NCBI GenBank assembly: GCA_019323355.1
Contig: JAHWHI010000047.1
Coordinates: forward strand, 1 to 21,300
DNA length: 21,300 nucleotides
Reading direction: 5' to 3'
DNA from: Candidatus Woesearchaeota archaeon
GTDB lineage: Archaea > Nanobdellota > Nanobdellia > Woesearchaeales > WJKV01
The position numbers were made by a program, and so were the translations under genes. Numbering within the stretch: position 1 is the first letter of the stretch; every line of letters starts with the position of its first letter. Shown piece after piece: positions 1 to 7,025 of the stretch. The notes beneath the pieces are model-generated. The model had not been told where the DNA came from, did no database searches, and worked only from the letters and a program-made list of their open reading frames with translations.

Positions 1-2
1 AA

Positions 3-200
3 GCAATTGAAAGGAACCAAGGAAGGATGAAAAAATTCAGGGGACACTTCTCTGCACTCGAGAGCCAGGGAGTGTTCATAAAGGAAGAGGAGAGTGGAGT
101 TTACGAAGTTATTAAAGATCCAAACACCATCAGCGACCCGGATTTCCGCAATATACTTGATTCTATCCAATATGCTGATGGGCAGCGTAGTGTACACTAA
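3..200 (+). CDS. 3' end of an unrecognised gene (partial at left edge)
   Basis: An open frame enters from the left edge and stops at TAA 198-200, giving at least 65 residues. The visible part is charged (segment KKFRGHFSALESQGVFIKEE, then a strand-like VYEVIKDP) and would fit the recognition helix and wing of a winged-helix domain, but that is a guess from pattern only. It could also start internally at the ATG at 27. It reads in the same direction as the following gene, whose TATA box begins 3 nt after this stop, so the two are probably transcribed separately. I do not recognise the family. Confidence 0.5.
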   Translation, partial: AIERNQGRMKKFRGHFSALESQGVFIKEEESGVYEVIKDPNTISDPDFRNILDSIQYADGQRSVH

Positions 201-202
201 AC

Positions 203-211
203 TTTATAAAT
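203..211 (+). promoter_or_regulatory. TATA box for the 498-residue coiled-coil protein gene
   Basis: TTTATAAAT, centred about 25 nt upstream of the ATG at 232. This is the spacing expected for an archaeal TATA box serving a leaderless transcript. No Shine-Dalgarno sequence precedes the ATG, which agrees. Confidence 0.7.
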
Positions 212-231
212 AGTTCAAAATAGATATTCTC

Positions 232-1728
232 ATGGAACTCGGCGAGATAATCAGGATACAGGATAATGTACAGACCTATCTCAGACCTAGTTTTGTTGAT
301 GGAAGTGGTTTTGTTTTTTCTGAGATTCTGACAGAGACTTTGCCTAGGAATAAACTTATTGATCTAGAGTTTGAAGTCCTGGCAAAAGGATTAGAGCTCG
401 CTGCGAAAGCAAAAAAAATCCGAGAAGACAGGGTACAGGAAGTACTTGAAAGAGGGGGAGATGTCACAACCCACTCCCTCCATAGACACTTAATGTTGGG
501 CATTGATATCATGACTAGCCTTAGGCTAGAAGAGATCCTAAATATGAAAGGAAAAAGATGGGGCACGGTATTAAAGGAATCAGAAAATAAAGAACGTACT
601 AAAAAAATACAATCAAATCTGGATCTATTTGATATCTCTATAAGTTCAAAAAGATTAGAAAAAGATCTTCAAAGAACATTGGGGAGATTATACGAGATAC
701 TTAATGAAGTCAATGGAGAATATGCTTATATTGTGGATACAACTCCGTTATTAAAGTTGTATAGTATATTTCAACTAAGAGAAGAGCCAAAAGATGAGAC
801 CCTGCGTTACATATGGGGGTGTATTGTAAGCAAGAAACTTACAAGAAATCAGGCTTTGGCATTTGCTTTTGAAAAAGGACCATCTATTGCAGATATTATA
901 AGTGGAATCACGGATATACCAATAATTATGTTCAAAACTCCAGACAAAGTAAAAGAACTACGGCCTTATGTCCATGAATTGATTGACGAACTGGGGGCAT
1001 CATGGAACCGTGAAGCAAGAGCTGAAAACAAAAGAGAGAAAATAGAAAAAGATATTGCCAAATTAGAAGAAGAAAAAGCTAAAATGGAGCGAGATTTTGA
1101 GGTAGAGAGAAAAGACATAGATAAAAAATATAGAGAAGCAAAAGAAAGAATAACAGAACTGGAATCCGGTGAAGCTGTGCAGAACAGTACTGCATTAGAG
1201 GCAAATAACGCTGATTTGAGAAAAGAAGTTGCTGACCTAAAAAAAGAAATTAAACAGTATGAAGGTCTGGCAGAGGAATGCGCTAATGACGCAGCACAAT
1301 TGGAAGAGAAACTGGCAGAAGTCATAGCAGAGAATGAAAGCTTAAGATCACAGATTGAAAATCCGATCACTGACGAGACTCCGGGCTATATTATCCAAAA
1401 TCCAACATTACAGGCAAATATAGAAAGATCTGGTTTTAATTATAATATGATCTGCGCTATTGTTGTTGCAGGTTTCAAATGGGGAAGATACAGCAATACA
1501 AAGGTACTTTCGGATGAAAGCATAAGAAAGAATGTTAGAGGCAAAATCGGAGATCAAAATATGAAACAATATGAAAAACATTTCAAGGCACTGTATAAAG
1601 CCAAAGCTATCCTAAGAGGAGGAACCGGAGGATACAGTCTCAATGCGGATATAGACGCAATACAAATCCCCTATTTCAGACAAGTAGTGCGTGAATTCTT
1701 AGAATTAAAGAAAAGCTTGCAAGAATAA
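232..1728 (+). CDS. Uncharacterised 498-residue protein with central coiled coil and possible C-terminal winged helix
   Basis: Family not recognised. Residues 1 to about 255 are a mixed, mostly helical region with no motif I can name; it includes a THSLHRHLMLG segment. Residues about 259-373 are very rich in Glu/Lys/Ala with heptad-like spacing and read as a long coiled coil. After a short linker (NPITDETPG) the last 110 residues look globular; helices followed by LRGGTGGYSLNAD resemble the wing of a winged-helix DNA-binding domain, which is inference only. No signal peptide or membrane segment is visible, so it should be cytoplasmic. The start is set by a TATA box 25 nt upstream. The coding sequence looks more A/T-rich in its codons than lonB or gltX in this window, and a REP-like hairpin follows its stop, so horizontal acquisition is possible. 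A role in DNA binding or in scaffolding is conceivable but unproven. Confidence 0.85.
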   Translation: MELGEIIRIQDNVQTYLRPSFVDGSGFVFSEILTETLPRNKLIDLEFEVLAKGLELAAKAKKIREDRVQEVLERGGDVTTHSLHRHLMLGIDIMTSLRLEEILNMKGKRWGTVLKESENKERTKKIQSNLDLFDISISSKRLEKDLQRTLGRLYEILNEVNGEYAYIVDTTPLLKLYSIFQLREEPKDETLRYIWGCIVSKKLTRNQALAFAFEKGPSIADIISGITDIPIIMFKTPDKVKELRPYVHELIDELGASWNREARAENKREKIEKDIAKLEEEKAKMERDFEVERKDIDKKYREAKERITELESGEAVQNSTALEANNADLRKEVADLKKEIKQYEGLAEECANDAAQLEEKLAEVIAENESLRSQIENPITDETPGYIIQNPTLQANIERSGFNYNMICAIVVAGFKWGRYSNTKVLSDESIRKNVRGKIGDQNMKQYEKHFKALYKAKAILRGGTGGYSLNADIDAIQIPYFRQVVREFLELKKSLQE

Positions 1729-1732
1729 TAAA

Positions 1733-1788
1733 AGGGGTGTCCTGCAATTTGTTTTTGTTAGAGTCGCTGTATTGCAGGCTTGACCCCT
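1733..1788. repeat. Long imperfect hairpin, REP-like palindrome between convergent genes
   Basis: The left arm is AGGGGT (1733-1738), GT, CCTGCAAT (1741-1748). The right arm is ATTGCAGG (1771-1778), CTTG, ACCCCT (1783-1788). The 8-bp and 6-bp paired blocks are perfect, separated by a small asymmetric internal loop (GT against CTTG) and a 22-nt apical loop. It lies between the stop of the coiled-coil gene and the stop of the TrmB gene. It could act as a bidirectional transcript end. The interrupted stem also resembles palindromes associated with REP-type Y1 transposases, but no transposase is present here and copy number cannot be judged from this window. Confidence 0.75.
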
Positions 1789-1803
1789 CTCCCTCACCAA
1801 ATT

Positions 1804-2559
1804 TCATCCGACTTCTGCTATGTTCCATAGATATTCGAAGTGGTTTCTGTAAGTCTCTGCAAGACCTTTGTTCCGTATCATCACAGCCATGACAGGCTCT
1901 CCCCAAGTGACGACGACAACCTTGTCTGCGTAGACAAAAGTATTAGTAGGATTGAACTGTTTTTGTTCTAAGAAACGGTAAGTTGTTGTCGGAGCTGTTT
2001 TCTTGTCAAACATAAACACCCCCTCTTTCTTGACAGTTATTACTCTCTCTTTGATTCCTTTTCTTTTTAGCTCCCGGAAACATTGTTTCATGAACACAGG
2101 AAGAAGTTCATTGTATTTCTCATCCTTAATTCCTGTGATAAGAACTTCTTTGACACCTTTCGTCTTATGCGTGTCGTTCAGGACGTATTTCAGGCCTTCT
2201 TTTCCTTTGAAAACTTCTACAAAGGTATCTTCTCTTGGCAGGTGTGTCATCTCTATCAGTTCTGGCATTATCTTGTCCACTTCCTGCTCCTGCTGATCAA
2301 TCTCTTTCTTTTTTTCATCCAGATATTGTTTTAGTTTTTCTGGATGCGTTGCCTGGAAGTATTTTTTCGCGCCTTTGCTGACAGATGTGACCAAGCCCTT
2401 GCTCATCAACTGCTCTAATTTATCGTATACGTGGACCCGATATATGCTTGTCTTCCGGCCCAGCTCGTAGGCTGAGATCATACCTGTCTTCAGAAGCGTT
2501 GTGTAAATCTTGATCTCATTATCTGTGAGGCCGATTTTCTTCAGGATTTCAGTGTTCAT
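1804..2559 (-). CDS. TrmB-family transcriptional regulator
   Basis: This is a DNA-binding regulator of the archaeal TrmB type, a family whose characterised members control transport and sugar genes in response to small ligands. Residues about 1-75 form the N-terminal winged helix (LGLT-type start LKKIGLTDNEIKIYTTLL, recognition segment SIYRVHVYDKLEQLMSKGLV). A short helical linker with EKKKEIDQQEQEVDKIM follows. From about residue 110 there is a C-terminal effector domain (FVEVFKGKEGLKYVLND, typical of the family). At 251 residues it sits at the lower end of the family's size range, so it may lack part of the sugar-binding extension. The start is supported by a TATA box 26 nt upstream (leaderless). 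It is divergent from an ABC-type substrate-binding protein and shares a control region of about 120 nt with it; the obvious guess is that it regulates that gene and itself. Confidence 0.9.
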   Translation of the reverse strand: MNTEILKKIGLTDNEIKIYTTLLKTGMISAYELGRKTSIYRVHVYDKLEQLMSKGLVTSVSKGAKKYFQATHPEKLKQYLDEKKKEIDQQEQEVDKIMPELIEMTHLPREDTFVEVFKGKEGLKYVLNDTHKTKGVKEVLITGIKDEKYNELLPVFMKQCFRELKRKGIKERVITVKKEGVFMFDKKTAPTTTYRFLEQKQFNPTNTFVYADKVVVVTWGEPVMAVMIRNKGLAETYRNHFEYLWNIAEVG

Positions 2560-2572
2560 TCCATATAGGAAT
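2558..2572. promoter_or_regulatory. Inverted repeat over the start of the TrmB gene (possible autoregulatory operator)
   Basis: ATTCC-ATATA-GGAAT is a perfect inverted repeat with 5-bp arms. It overlaps the TrmB start codon and its predicted transcription start. A protein bound here would block initiation. Assignment as an operator is inference. Confidence 0.35.
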
Positions 2573-2580
2573 CATATACA

Positions 2581-2590
2581 GATTTATATA
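2581..2590 (-). promoter_or_regulatory. TATA box for the TrmB regulator gene
   Basis: Read on the minus strand this is TATATAAATC, centred about 26 nt upstream of the ATG at 2559, consistent with a leaderless mRNA. No ribosome binding site precedes the start. Confidence 0.6.
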
Positions 2591-2595
2591 TCTTT

Positions 2596-2612
2596 CGTAC
2601 CAATCTGGTGCG
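2596..2612. promoter_or_regulatory. Near-palindrome between divergent promoters (candidate TrmB operator)
   Basis: CGTACCA-ATC-TGGTGCG is an inverted repeat with 7-bp arms and one mismatch. It sits immediately upstream of the TrmB TATA box (BRE position) and just upstream of the TATA box of the divergent substrate-binding protein gene. That is where a single bound regulator could control both. The functional assignment is inference. Confidence 0.4.
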
Positions 2613-2618
2613 ACATCA

Positions 2619-2628
2619 TTTTATATAG
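2619..2628 (+). promoter_or_regulatory. TATA box for the substrate-binding protein gene
   Basis: TTTTATATAG. It predicts a transcript start near 2650 and therefore a leader of about 29 nt containing the strong ribosome binding site GGAGGT at 2668-2673, 5 nt before the ATG at 2679. Confidence 0.6.
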
Positions 2629-2678
2629 CAGTTCTTCCCATTTAGTAGTAACAATAAAGTGACAAAAGGAGGTCAAAA

Positions 2679-3809
2679 ATGAAATTCAAATTCATGTTCG
2701 CAATCATGGTGATGGTGCTCATCGCAGTTGCTGGATGTTCCAACCAGCTGAATGGAGGCGCTGTCGCTGAAGATACAATTAAGATCGGGTATTCTGCTCC
2801 GTTCACAGGCTATCTGGCTAATCTAGGAGAAGCAAACTTTCAAGGTGTTGAATTGGCACTAGAGAAAATCAATGCTAACGGCGGGGTTGCCGGAAGACCA
2901 GTAGAACTGATAGTTGTTGATGACAAGTTCGAAGGCCAACTGACACTTAAGGCATTCCATAAGTTTTTTGACATAGATGATGTTAATGTCATGCTGACTG
3001 CAACTTATGGCGGGGTACTTACTGTTGCTGATCTTGCAGATGAACAGGAAGTTGTTGTGATAAACACTGTTGATACTGCAGAGGAACTCGCAGAAGCAGG
3101 AGAATATGTTTTCGCAATCGGCATCTACGACGAGGGAATCGGTTACGCTTTGGCAGACTTTGCTAACGAGCAAGGAAAGAAGGTCGGCGTCATCTTCATG
3201 AACGAGGATCCATTTGTCCAGCTTGTTAAAGAAGCCTTCATGGAAAGGATCAGCAAAGAACCTGCAGTTGTAGAAGCTTACGGTGCAGCAGACACTGACT
3301 TCAGGACACAGATAATGAAAGCAAAGAACGCTGAAGTTGAATTGCTTGTTGTTATGGGTTTTGAAGAGGCTGGTCTTGTGCTGAGACAGGCACGAGAGAT
3401 GGGTATCGAAGCTGACTTTGCAGGCATTGACATCTTTGGAACAGATGCTTTGTTCGAGAACAGCAAAGGTGCTGTGAAAGGAGCATTCTTCACATCGTGG
3501 GATGCAGAGGACAAGGAAAAGTTTGAAGAGTTCAATAAAAAATTCGTTGCAAAGAATGGACATGAACCTGAACAGGCGATGTTCACAGTGCTTGGATACG
3601 ACGCTGTGATGGTTGTTGCAGAAGCAATGGAACAGGCGATTGCAGAAGGCAAAGAACCACGAGGAGAAGCCTTGAAAGAAGCGTTACACCAGATCAAAGG
3701 TTTTGAAGGTGTAGCTGGAGAGATCACAATGGAAGAGGACGGCATTGTAAGAAGCATTGAAGAGCAGATGTTCAAGGTCGTTGACAAGGGAGAGTTCGAA
3801 AAGATTTAA
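2679..3809 (+). CDS. ABC-type branched-chain amino acid/amide substrate-binding lipoprotein (orphan)
   Basis: This is a periplasmic-binding-protein-like lipoprotein of the LivJ/Peripla_BP_6 family, which binds amino acids or similar small ligands outside the membrane and delivers them to an ABC transporter or a sensor. Residues 1-20 form a lipoprotein signal with lipobox VAGC (Cys20). The mature part starts with the family hallmark DTIKIGYSAPFTGYLANLG and continues with QGVELALEKINANGGVAGRPVELIVVDD and a second lobe (GKKVGVIFMNED, AFFTSWDAED). The length of 376 residues is normal. The start is fixed by GGAGGT at 2668-2673. No LivH/M permease or LivF/G ATPase is in the window, so it is an orphan here. 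The divergent TrmB regulator suggests ligand-responsive control. The exact ligand cannot be read from the sequence. A T-rich tract follows the stop. Confidence 0.9.
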   Translation: MKFKFMFAIMVMVLIAVAGCSNQLNGGAVAEDTIKIGYSAPFTGYLANLGEANFQGVELALEKINANGGVAGRPVELIVVDDKFEGQLTLKAFHKFFDIDDVNVMLTATYGGVLTVADLADEQEVVVINTVDTAEELAEAGEYVFAIGIYDEGIGYALADFANEQGKKVGVIFMNEDPFVQLVKEAFMERISKEPAVVEAYGAADTDFRTQIMKAKNAEVELLVVMGFEEAGLVLRQAREMGIEADFAGIDIFGTDALFENSKGAVKGAFFTSWDAEDKEKFEEFNKKFVAKNGHEPEQAMFTVLGYDAVMVVAEAMEQAIAEGKEPRGEALKEALHQIKGFEGVAGEITMEEDGIVRSIEEQMFKVVDKGEFEKI

Positions 3810-3825
3810 TTTTTTTTTATTTTCT
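3810..3825 (+). terminator. T-tract terminator after the substrate-binding protein gene
   Basis: A run of nine T, then A, then TTTT directly follows the stop codon. Archaeal RNA polymerase terminates at such U-tracts without needing a hairpin. It overlaps the last codons of the convergent lipoprotein gene. Confidence 0.6.
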
Positions 3826-4494
3826 TACCATTGTCGCTGGTTCGCTTTCGTGCTGTTTGGATGTTCCGTCCTTTGCATGGTATATGACATCCCAGTAAGT
3901 TATTTTTCTTCCGATCCTGACCCGGCATTTGAACAGAACATTCGTTCCTTCATCATACAATTGTATCTCTTGGATGTCACAATCAAAATTATAGCCCAAG
4001 AACTGCATGAGAAATTTTGGTTTCAGCTCAAGAGTTCCCTGCACAGGCTGGAGATAAATCTTGTATCCGCGCCTGGAGTGGAGATGCAGGTTCTCAGAAG
4101 CTGCAAGGTATATCATGGAAGCTCCTGGAATTGATTCATCAAAACTTCCGTTGTACATCTTGACAATTCCATCCTCTTTGACAAGCTTCTCTATCTCGCT
4201 GAATGGAACAAATGAAGTTAGTTCATGCTGCTGGAAATAAGTCTCCAGATCTTTTTTATCCAGAACATAATTCATTCCAGACCTTTCAAGATGATAGAGA
4301 ACATAGAAGAAATAATCTTCAAGTTCTGGAAATTTGTGATCCTCTGGAAACAAGTCATCAAGAGTTATCTTGTCCAGCCTTCCTTTTTTTATCTGTTCAG
4401 ATATCCGTGCTGTCTCCTGCTCCGGGATCTCATAAGAATAACAACCACTAAGAAAACCCAGTCCTAATGCTATCAAACCTAATAATTTTCTCAT
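3817..4494 (-). CDS. Uncharacterised lipoprotein
   Basis: A 225-residue secreted lipoprotein of unknown function. Residues 1-18 are a short lipoprotein signal (MRKLL then a hydrophobic core) with lipobox LSGC (Cys18). The rest has no membrane segment and alternates helices with strands; the C-terminal half (from about residue 140, RRGYKIYLQPVQGTLELKP onward) looks beta-rich. No catalytic motif is visible. Its ATG overlaps the TGA of the upstream 74-residue membrane protein by 4 nt (ATGA), so the two are translationally coupled and probably work in the same compartment. Its 3' end runs into the T-tract of the convergent gene. I do not recognise a named family. Confidence 0.8.
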   Translation of the reverse strand: MRKLLGLIALGLGFLSGCYSYEIPEQETARISEQIKKGRLDKITLDDLFPEDHKFPELEDYFFYVLYHLERSGMNYVLDKKDLETYFQQHELTSFVPFSEIEKLVKEDGIVKMYNGSFDESIPGASMIYLAASENLHLHSRRGYKIYLQPVQGTLELKPKFLMQFLGYNFDCDIQEIQLYDEGTNVLFKCRVRIGRKITYWDVIYHAKDGTSKQHESEPATMVRK

Positions 4495-4715
4495 TTCTTC
4501 ATCTCCTTGATTGATGTCAGTGTCTCCTTGTCTTTTGTGATCTCTACAATTATCTTGTCATCTGAATCAAGAACATTTGTAATTCGGCCTTTGTAGCTAT
4601 ATTCTTTCTCGATCTCAGAGACATCAAGCTCTGTCATCTGCGAAAGAACAAACAGAAGAAACGTGCCTATTAGCGCACATATCAATGCTATCTTGAACAA
4701 TGTCTTCTCTTTCAT
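4491..4715 (-). CDS. Small single-span membrane protein with extracytoplasmic beta-rich tail
   Basis: 74 residues starting at the ATG at 4715. A more upstream ATG at 4769 in the same frame is rejected because the TATA box at 4741-4749 lies between the two. Residues about 6-26 (LFKIALICALIGTFLLFVLS) form one membrane helix; Lys residues at the N-terminus suggest the tail faces outside. The tail contains YKGRITNVLDSDDKIIVEI, which resembles the first strands of an OB-fold, but it is too short for a whole domain. The stop overlaps the start of the downstream lipoprotein gene, so the pair forms one operon. Function unknown. Confidence 0.7.
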   Translation of the reverse strand: MKEKTLFKIALICALIGTFLLFVLSQMTELDVSEIEKEYSYKGRITNVLDSDDKIIVEITKDKETLTSIKEMKK

Positions 4716-4740
4716 CCAAAATAGTATATAGGCAGTTGAA

Positions 4741-4749
4741 ATATATAAA
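4741..4749 (-). promoter_or_regulatory. TATA box for the small membrane protein/lipoprotein operon
   Basis: On the minus strand this reads TTTATATAT, centred about 30 nt upstream of the ATG at 4715. It predicts an almost leaderless transcript and argues against the longer start at 4769. Confidence 0.55.
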
Positions 4750-4773
4750 TCTCTGCTATATAAAATCATAATC

Positions 4774-4782
4774 TTTATATAG
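4774..4782 (+). promoter_or_regulatory. TATA box for the EF-Tu domain 2-like gene
   Basis: TTTATATAG predicts a transcript start near 4804. The leader then contains GGGGG at 4814-4818, 8 nt before the ATG at 4827, as the ribosome binding site. Confidence 0.6.
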
Positions 4783-4804
4783 AATGCAACAATAATTACA
4801 TTAA

Positions 4805-4822
4805 AAAACCAACGGGGGTTTT
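4805..4822 (+). promoter_or_regulatory. Leader hairpin overlapping a ribosome binding site
   Basis: AAAACC (4805-4810) can pair perfectly with GGTTTT (4817-4822). The second arm shares two G with the GGGGG ribosome binding site at 4814-4818. At the predicted 5' end of the transcript this small stem could modulate initiation. It is short (two G-C and four A-U pairs), so chance is possible. Confidence 0.25.
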
Positions 4823-4826
4823 ATTT

Positions 4827-5084
4827 ATGGCTGAAAAAGTTGAAATCGGAAGAATATCGCACTTTTTCGATAAGATCAGTGTGTGCGTGATTGAACTTAA
4901 AGACGAGCTCAAAGTAGGAGATAGAATCTCAATAGAAGGCCATGATAGTGTAATGGAGCAGGAAGTCACAAGCATGGAGATTGACAGGAAGCCAGTAGAG
5001 ACAGCAGGAGCTGGTGAATCTATTGGAATGAAGACAGACAAGCCTGTGAAAAGAGGCGATATTGTATTCAAGATCGTTGAATAA
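4827..5084 (+). CDS. Stand-alone translation-factor beta-barrel (EF-Tu domain 2-like) protein
   Basis: An 85-residue protein that is almost entirely one beta-barrel of the EF-Tu/IF2 domain 2 type. Visible family features are IGRISHFFDKISVCVIEL (first strands), LKVGDRISIEGHDS (the VGD-I turn), VTSMEIDRKPVETAGAGESIGMK and PVKRGDIVFKI, matching the classic barrel motifs that in GTPases touch aminoacyl-tRNA or other ligands. No GTPase domain is present. Such short proteins occur in archaea and bacteria under the name translation elongation factor-like protein; their role is unknown. The gene has its own promoter and a GGGGG ribosome binding site, and is divergent from the small membrane protein operon. 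A T-rich tract at 5089-5110 follows. Confidence 0.8.
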   Translation: MAEKVEIGRISHFFDKISVCVIELKDELKVGDRISIEGHDSVMEQEVTSMEIDRKPVETAGAGESIGMKTDKPVKRGDIVFKIVE

Positions 5085-5088
5085 AGGC

Positions 5089-5110
5089 TTTTTCTTATTT
5101 TATTTATTTT
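5089..5110 (+). terminator. T-rich terminator after the EF-Tu domain 2-like gene
   Basis: CTTTTTCTTATTTTATTTATTTT follows the stop and precedes the lonB TATA box. U-rich runs of this type are the usual archaeal intrinsic terminators. Confidence 0.5.
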
Positions 5111-5117
5111 CACAACC

Positions 5118-5126
5118 TTTATAAAG
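5118..5126 (+). promoter_or_regulatory. TATA box for lonB
   Basis: TTTATAAAG, centred 27 nt upstream of the ATG at 5149. This predicts a leaderless lonB mRNA. Confidence 0.65.
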
Positions 5127-5148
5127 GAAGATGCATTAAAAGAGCACA

Positions 5149-7011
5149 ATGGGGGATATTAAGAATTTCAAATCAACAGCTGAGATTAAAGTAAGCAATA
5201 AGATTATCGATCAGGTCATTGGCCAGGATGATGCTGTTGGAATCATGAAGAAAGCTGCAAAGCAGAGAAGGCACGTTCTATTGATAGGTCCGCCTGGCTG
5301 CGGAAAGTCCATGCTTGGGATGGGGCTTGCAGAGATGCTCCCAAAAAGCGATCTTAAAGATATTGTCGCGTTTGCAAATCCAAATGATGAACATTCTCCA
5401 TTGATAAGAGAAGTCAATGCAGGAGAGGGCAGAAAACTAGTGACTGCTGCAAGATCGAGCGCAAAAAGCATCTTCGGGGGAAGAAACTTTCTTTTTTTCA
5501 TACTTGTTGTGATTGCAATGATTGTTCCATGGTACTATCTGAACAAGGGACAGGAAATAGTATTTGCAGCACTGTTCATAGGTGGAATGGTTTTTCTTGG
5601 AGCGTTTGTCATCTTCATAAACATGTCACGGAAATCCGGGTCGAGCGCCCAAGTCCCAAAAGTAATTGTTGACAATTTCAGCAGGAAGACTGCTCCGTTC
5701 AATGATGCGACAGGAACGCATGCAGGAGCACTGCTAGGAGATGTACTGCACGATCCGTTCCAGTCAGGAGGCCTCGGAACTCCAGCTCACGAGCGTGTTG
5801 TAGCTGGAATGATACACAAATCGCACCGGGGTGTATTGTTTGTAGATGAAGTGGCAACTCTGGCACCGAACACGCAGCAGGAACTTCTTACAGCTGTGCA
5901 GGAAAAGAAATTTCCTATAACAGGGCAGAGCGAGAGATCTGCAGGAGCAATGGTAAGGACAGAACCTGTTCCGTGCGATTTTATCCTTGTAGCAGCTGGA
6001 AATGTAGAGACAATAAGAAATATGCATCCTGCGCTTAGATCAAGGATCAGAGGCTATGGTTATGAGATTTATATGAATGACACTATTCCTGACACTCCTG
6101 AGAACAGGTACAAGGTTGCTGTGTTTGTTGCGCAGGAAGTTGAAAAAGATAAAAAAATCCCTCACTTTTCAAAAGCTGCTATCGAGAAGATCATACAGGA
6201 ATCAAGAAAACGTGCATCACGAAAAGGTCATCTCACCCTGCGTTTCAGAGAGCTGGGAGGGCTGGTAAGAGCAGCAGGTGATGTTGCAAAAGAAAAAGGT
6301 GCAAGAGTTGTCGAGCCGAAACACATCCAGGAAGCGCAGAAGAGAGCGCGTTCACTAGAAGAGCAGATCGCAGACAAATACATCGAAAGAAAAAAGGAAT
6401 ATGAGATCATAATCACAAAAGGAAAGCAGGTTGGAAGAGTCAATGGCCTTGCTGTCATTGGCCAGCCGAGTGTCTCTGGCTCGCACTCAGGAATCATACT
6501 TCCGATAGAGGCAGAAGTCGCTCCTGGAGGAAGAAAGACAGAGATTGTCGCCACAGGAAAATTAGGGCTGATCGCAAAAGAGGCTGTGCTCAATGTCTCA
6601 GCAATCATCAAGAAGTATTTCGGCGATGATATCAAAGAGAAACTTGACATATTCATACAGTTCCTGCAGACATACGAAGGTGTTGAAGGAGACAGTGCAT
6701 CGATTGCTGTTGCTACTGCAATCATCAGCGCGCTGAAGAAAGTTCCTATAAAACAAAATTATGCACTTACAGGTTCATTGTCAGTTCTTGGCGAGGTCCT
6801 GCCGATAGGCGGTGTCAGCTCAAAGATAGAGGCTGCGATCGATGCTGGAATAGAGAATGTCATAGTTCCGAAGAGCAATATGCAGGACATTGTCATAGAA
6901 AAAGAAAGACTGAAGAAGATAAAGGTCATTCCAGTAGAAACCATCGGACAGGTCCTGAAAGAAGTGATTGACTGGAAAGGCAAAGAAAGCATACTAAAGA
7001 AAATCAAATAA
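5149..7011 (+). CDS. lonB: Membrane-anchored archaeal ATP-dependent protease LonB
   Basis: This AAA+ protease degrades unfolded and regulatory proteins at the inner face of the membrane. Walker A is GPPGCGKS (residues 47-54) and Walker B is VLFVDEV (Asp233, Glu234). Between them, residues about 114-131 and 137-159 form the two membrane helices that define the LonB subfamily and tether the hexamer. The C-terminal protease domain carries the Ser-Lys dyad: Ser516 in GDSAS and Lys559 in GVSSKIEAA. Their 43-residue spacing equals that of the E. coli Lon dyad. The N-terminal substrate-binding domain of bacterial Lon is absent, as expected for LonB. The length of 620 residues is normal and all catalytic residues are intact. 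It is transcribed from its own TATA box and followed 14 nt later by a small lipoprotein gene that may be cotranscribed. Confidence 0.97.
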   Translation: MGDIKNFKSTAEIKVSNKIIDQVIGQDDAVGIMKKAAKQRRHVLLIGPPGCGKSMLGMGLAEMLPKSDLKDIVAFANPNDEHSPLIREVNAGEGRKLVTAARSSAKSIFGGRNFLFFILVVIAMIVPWYYLNKGQEIVFAALFIGGMVFLGAFVIFINMSRKSGSSAQVPKVIVDNFSRKTAPFNDATGTHAGALLGDVLHDPFQSGGLGTPAHERVVAGMIHKSHRGVLFVDEVATLAPNTQQELLTAVQEKKFPITGQSERSAGAMVRTEPVPCDFILVAAGNVETIRNMHPALRSRIRGYGYEIYMNDTIPDTPENRYKVAVFVAQEVEKDKKIPHFSKAAIEKIIQESRKRASRKGHLTLRFRELGGLVRAAGDVAKEKGARVVEPKHIQEAQKRARSLEEQIADKYIERKKEYEIIITKGKQVGRVNGLAVIGQPSVSGSHSGIILPIEAEVAPGGRKTEIVATGKLGLIAKEAVLNVSAIIKKYFGDDIKEKLDIFIQFLQTYEGVEGDSASIAVATAIISALKKVPIKQNYALTGSLSVLGEVLPIGGVSSKIEAAIDAGIENVIVPKSNMQDIVIEKERLKKIKVIPVETIGQVLKEVIDWKGKESILKKIK

Positions 7012-7025
7012 AAGAAAAGAAAAAA

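Noticed and set aside
966..1370. Minus-strand open frame of 134 codons opposite the coiled-coil region
   Set aside because: It is the antisense shadow of a Glu/Lys-rich coil: Ser/Phe/Leu-rich composition, no promoter, no ribosome site.
2859..3563. Minus-strand open frame of 234 codons inside the receptor gene
   Set aside because: Fully contained in a clear substrate-binding protein gene on the other strand, with no family features or promoter.
4716..4769. Longer N-terminus for the small membrane protein
   Set aside because: The added codons cover the TATA box that fits a start at 4715.
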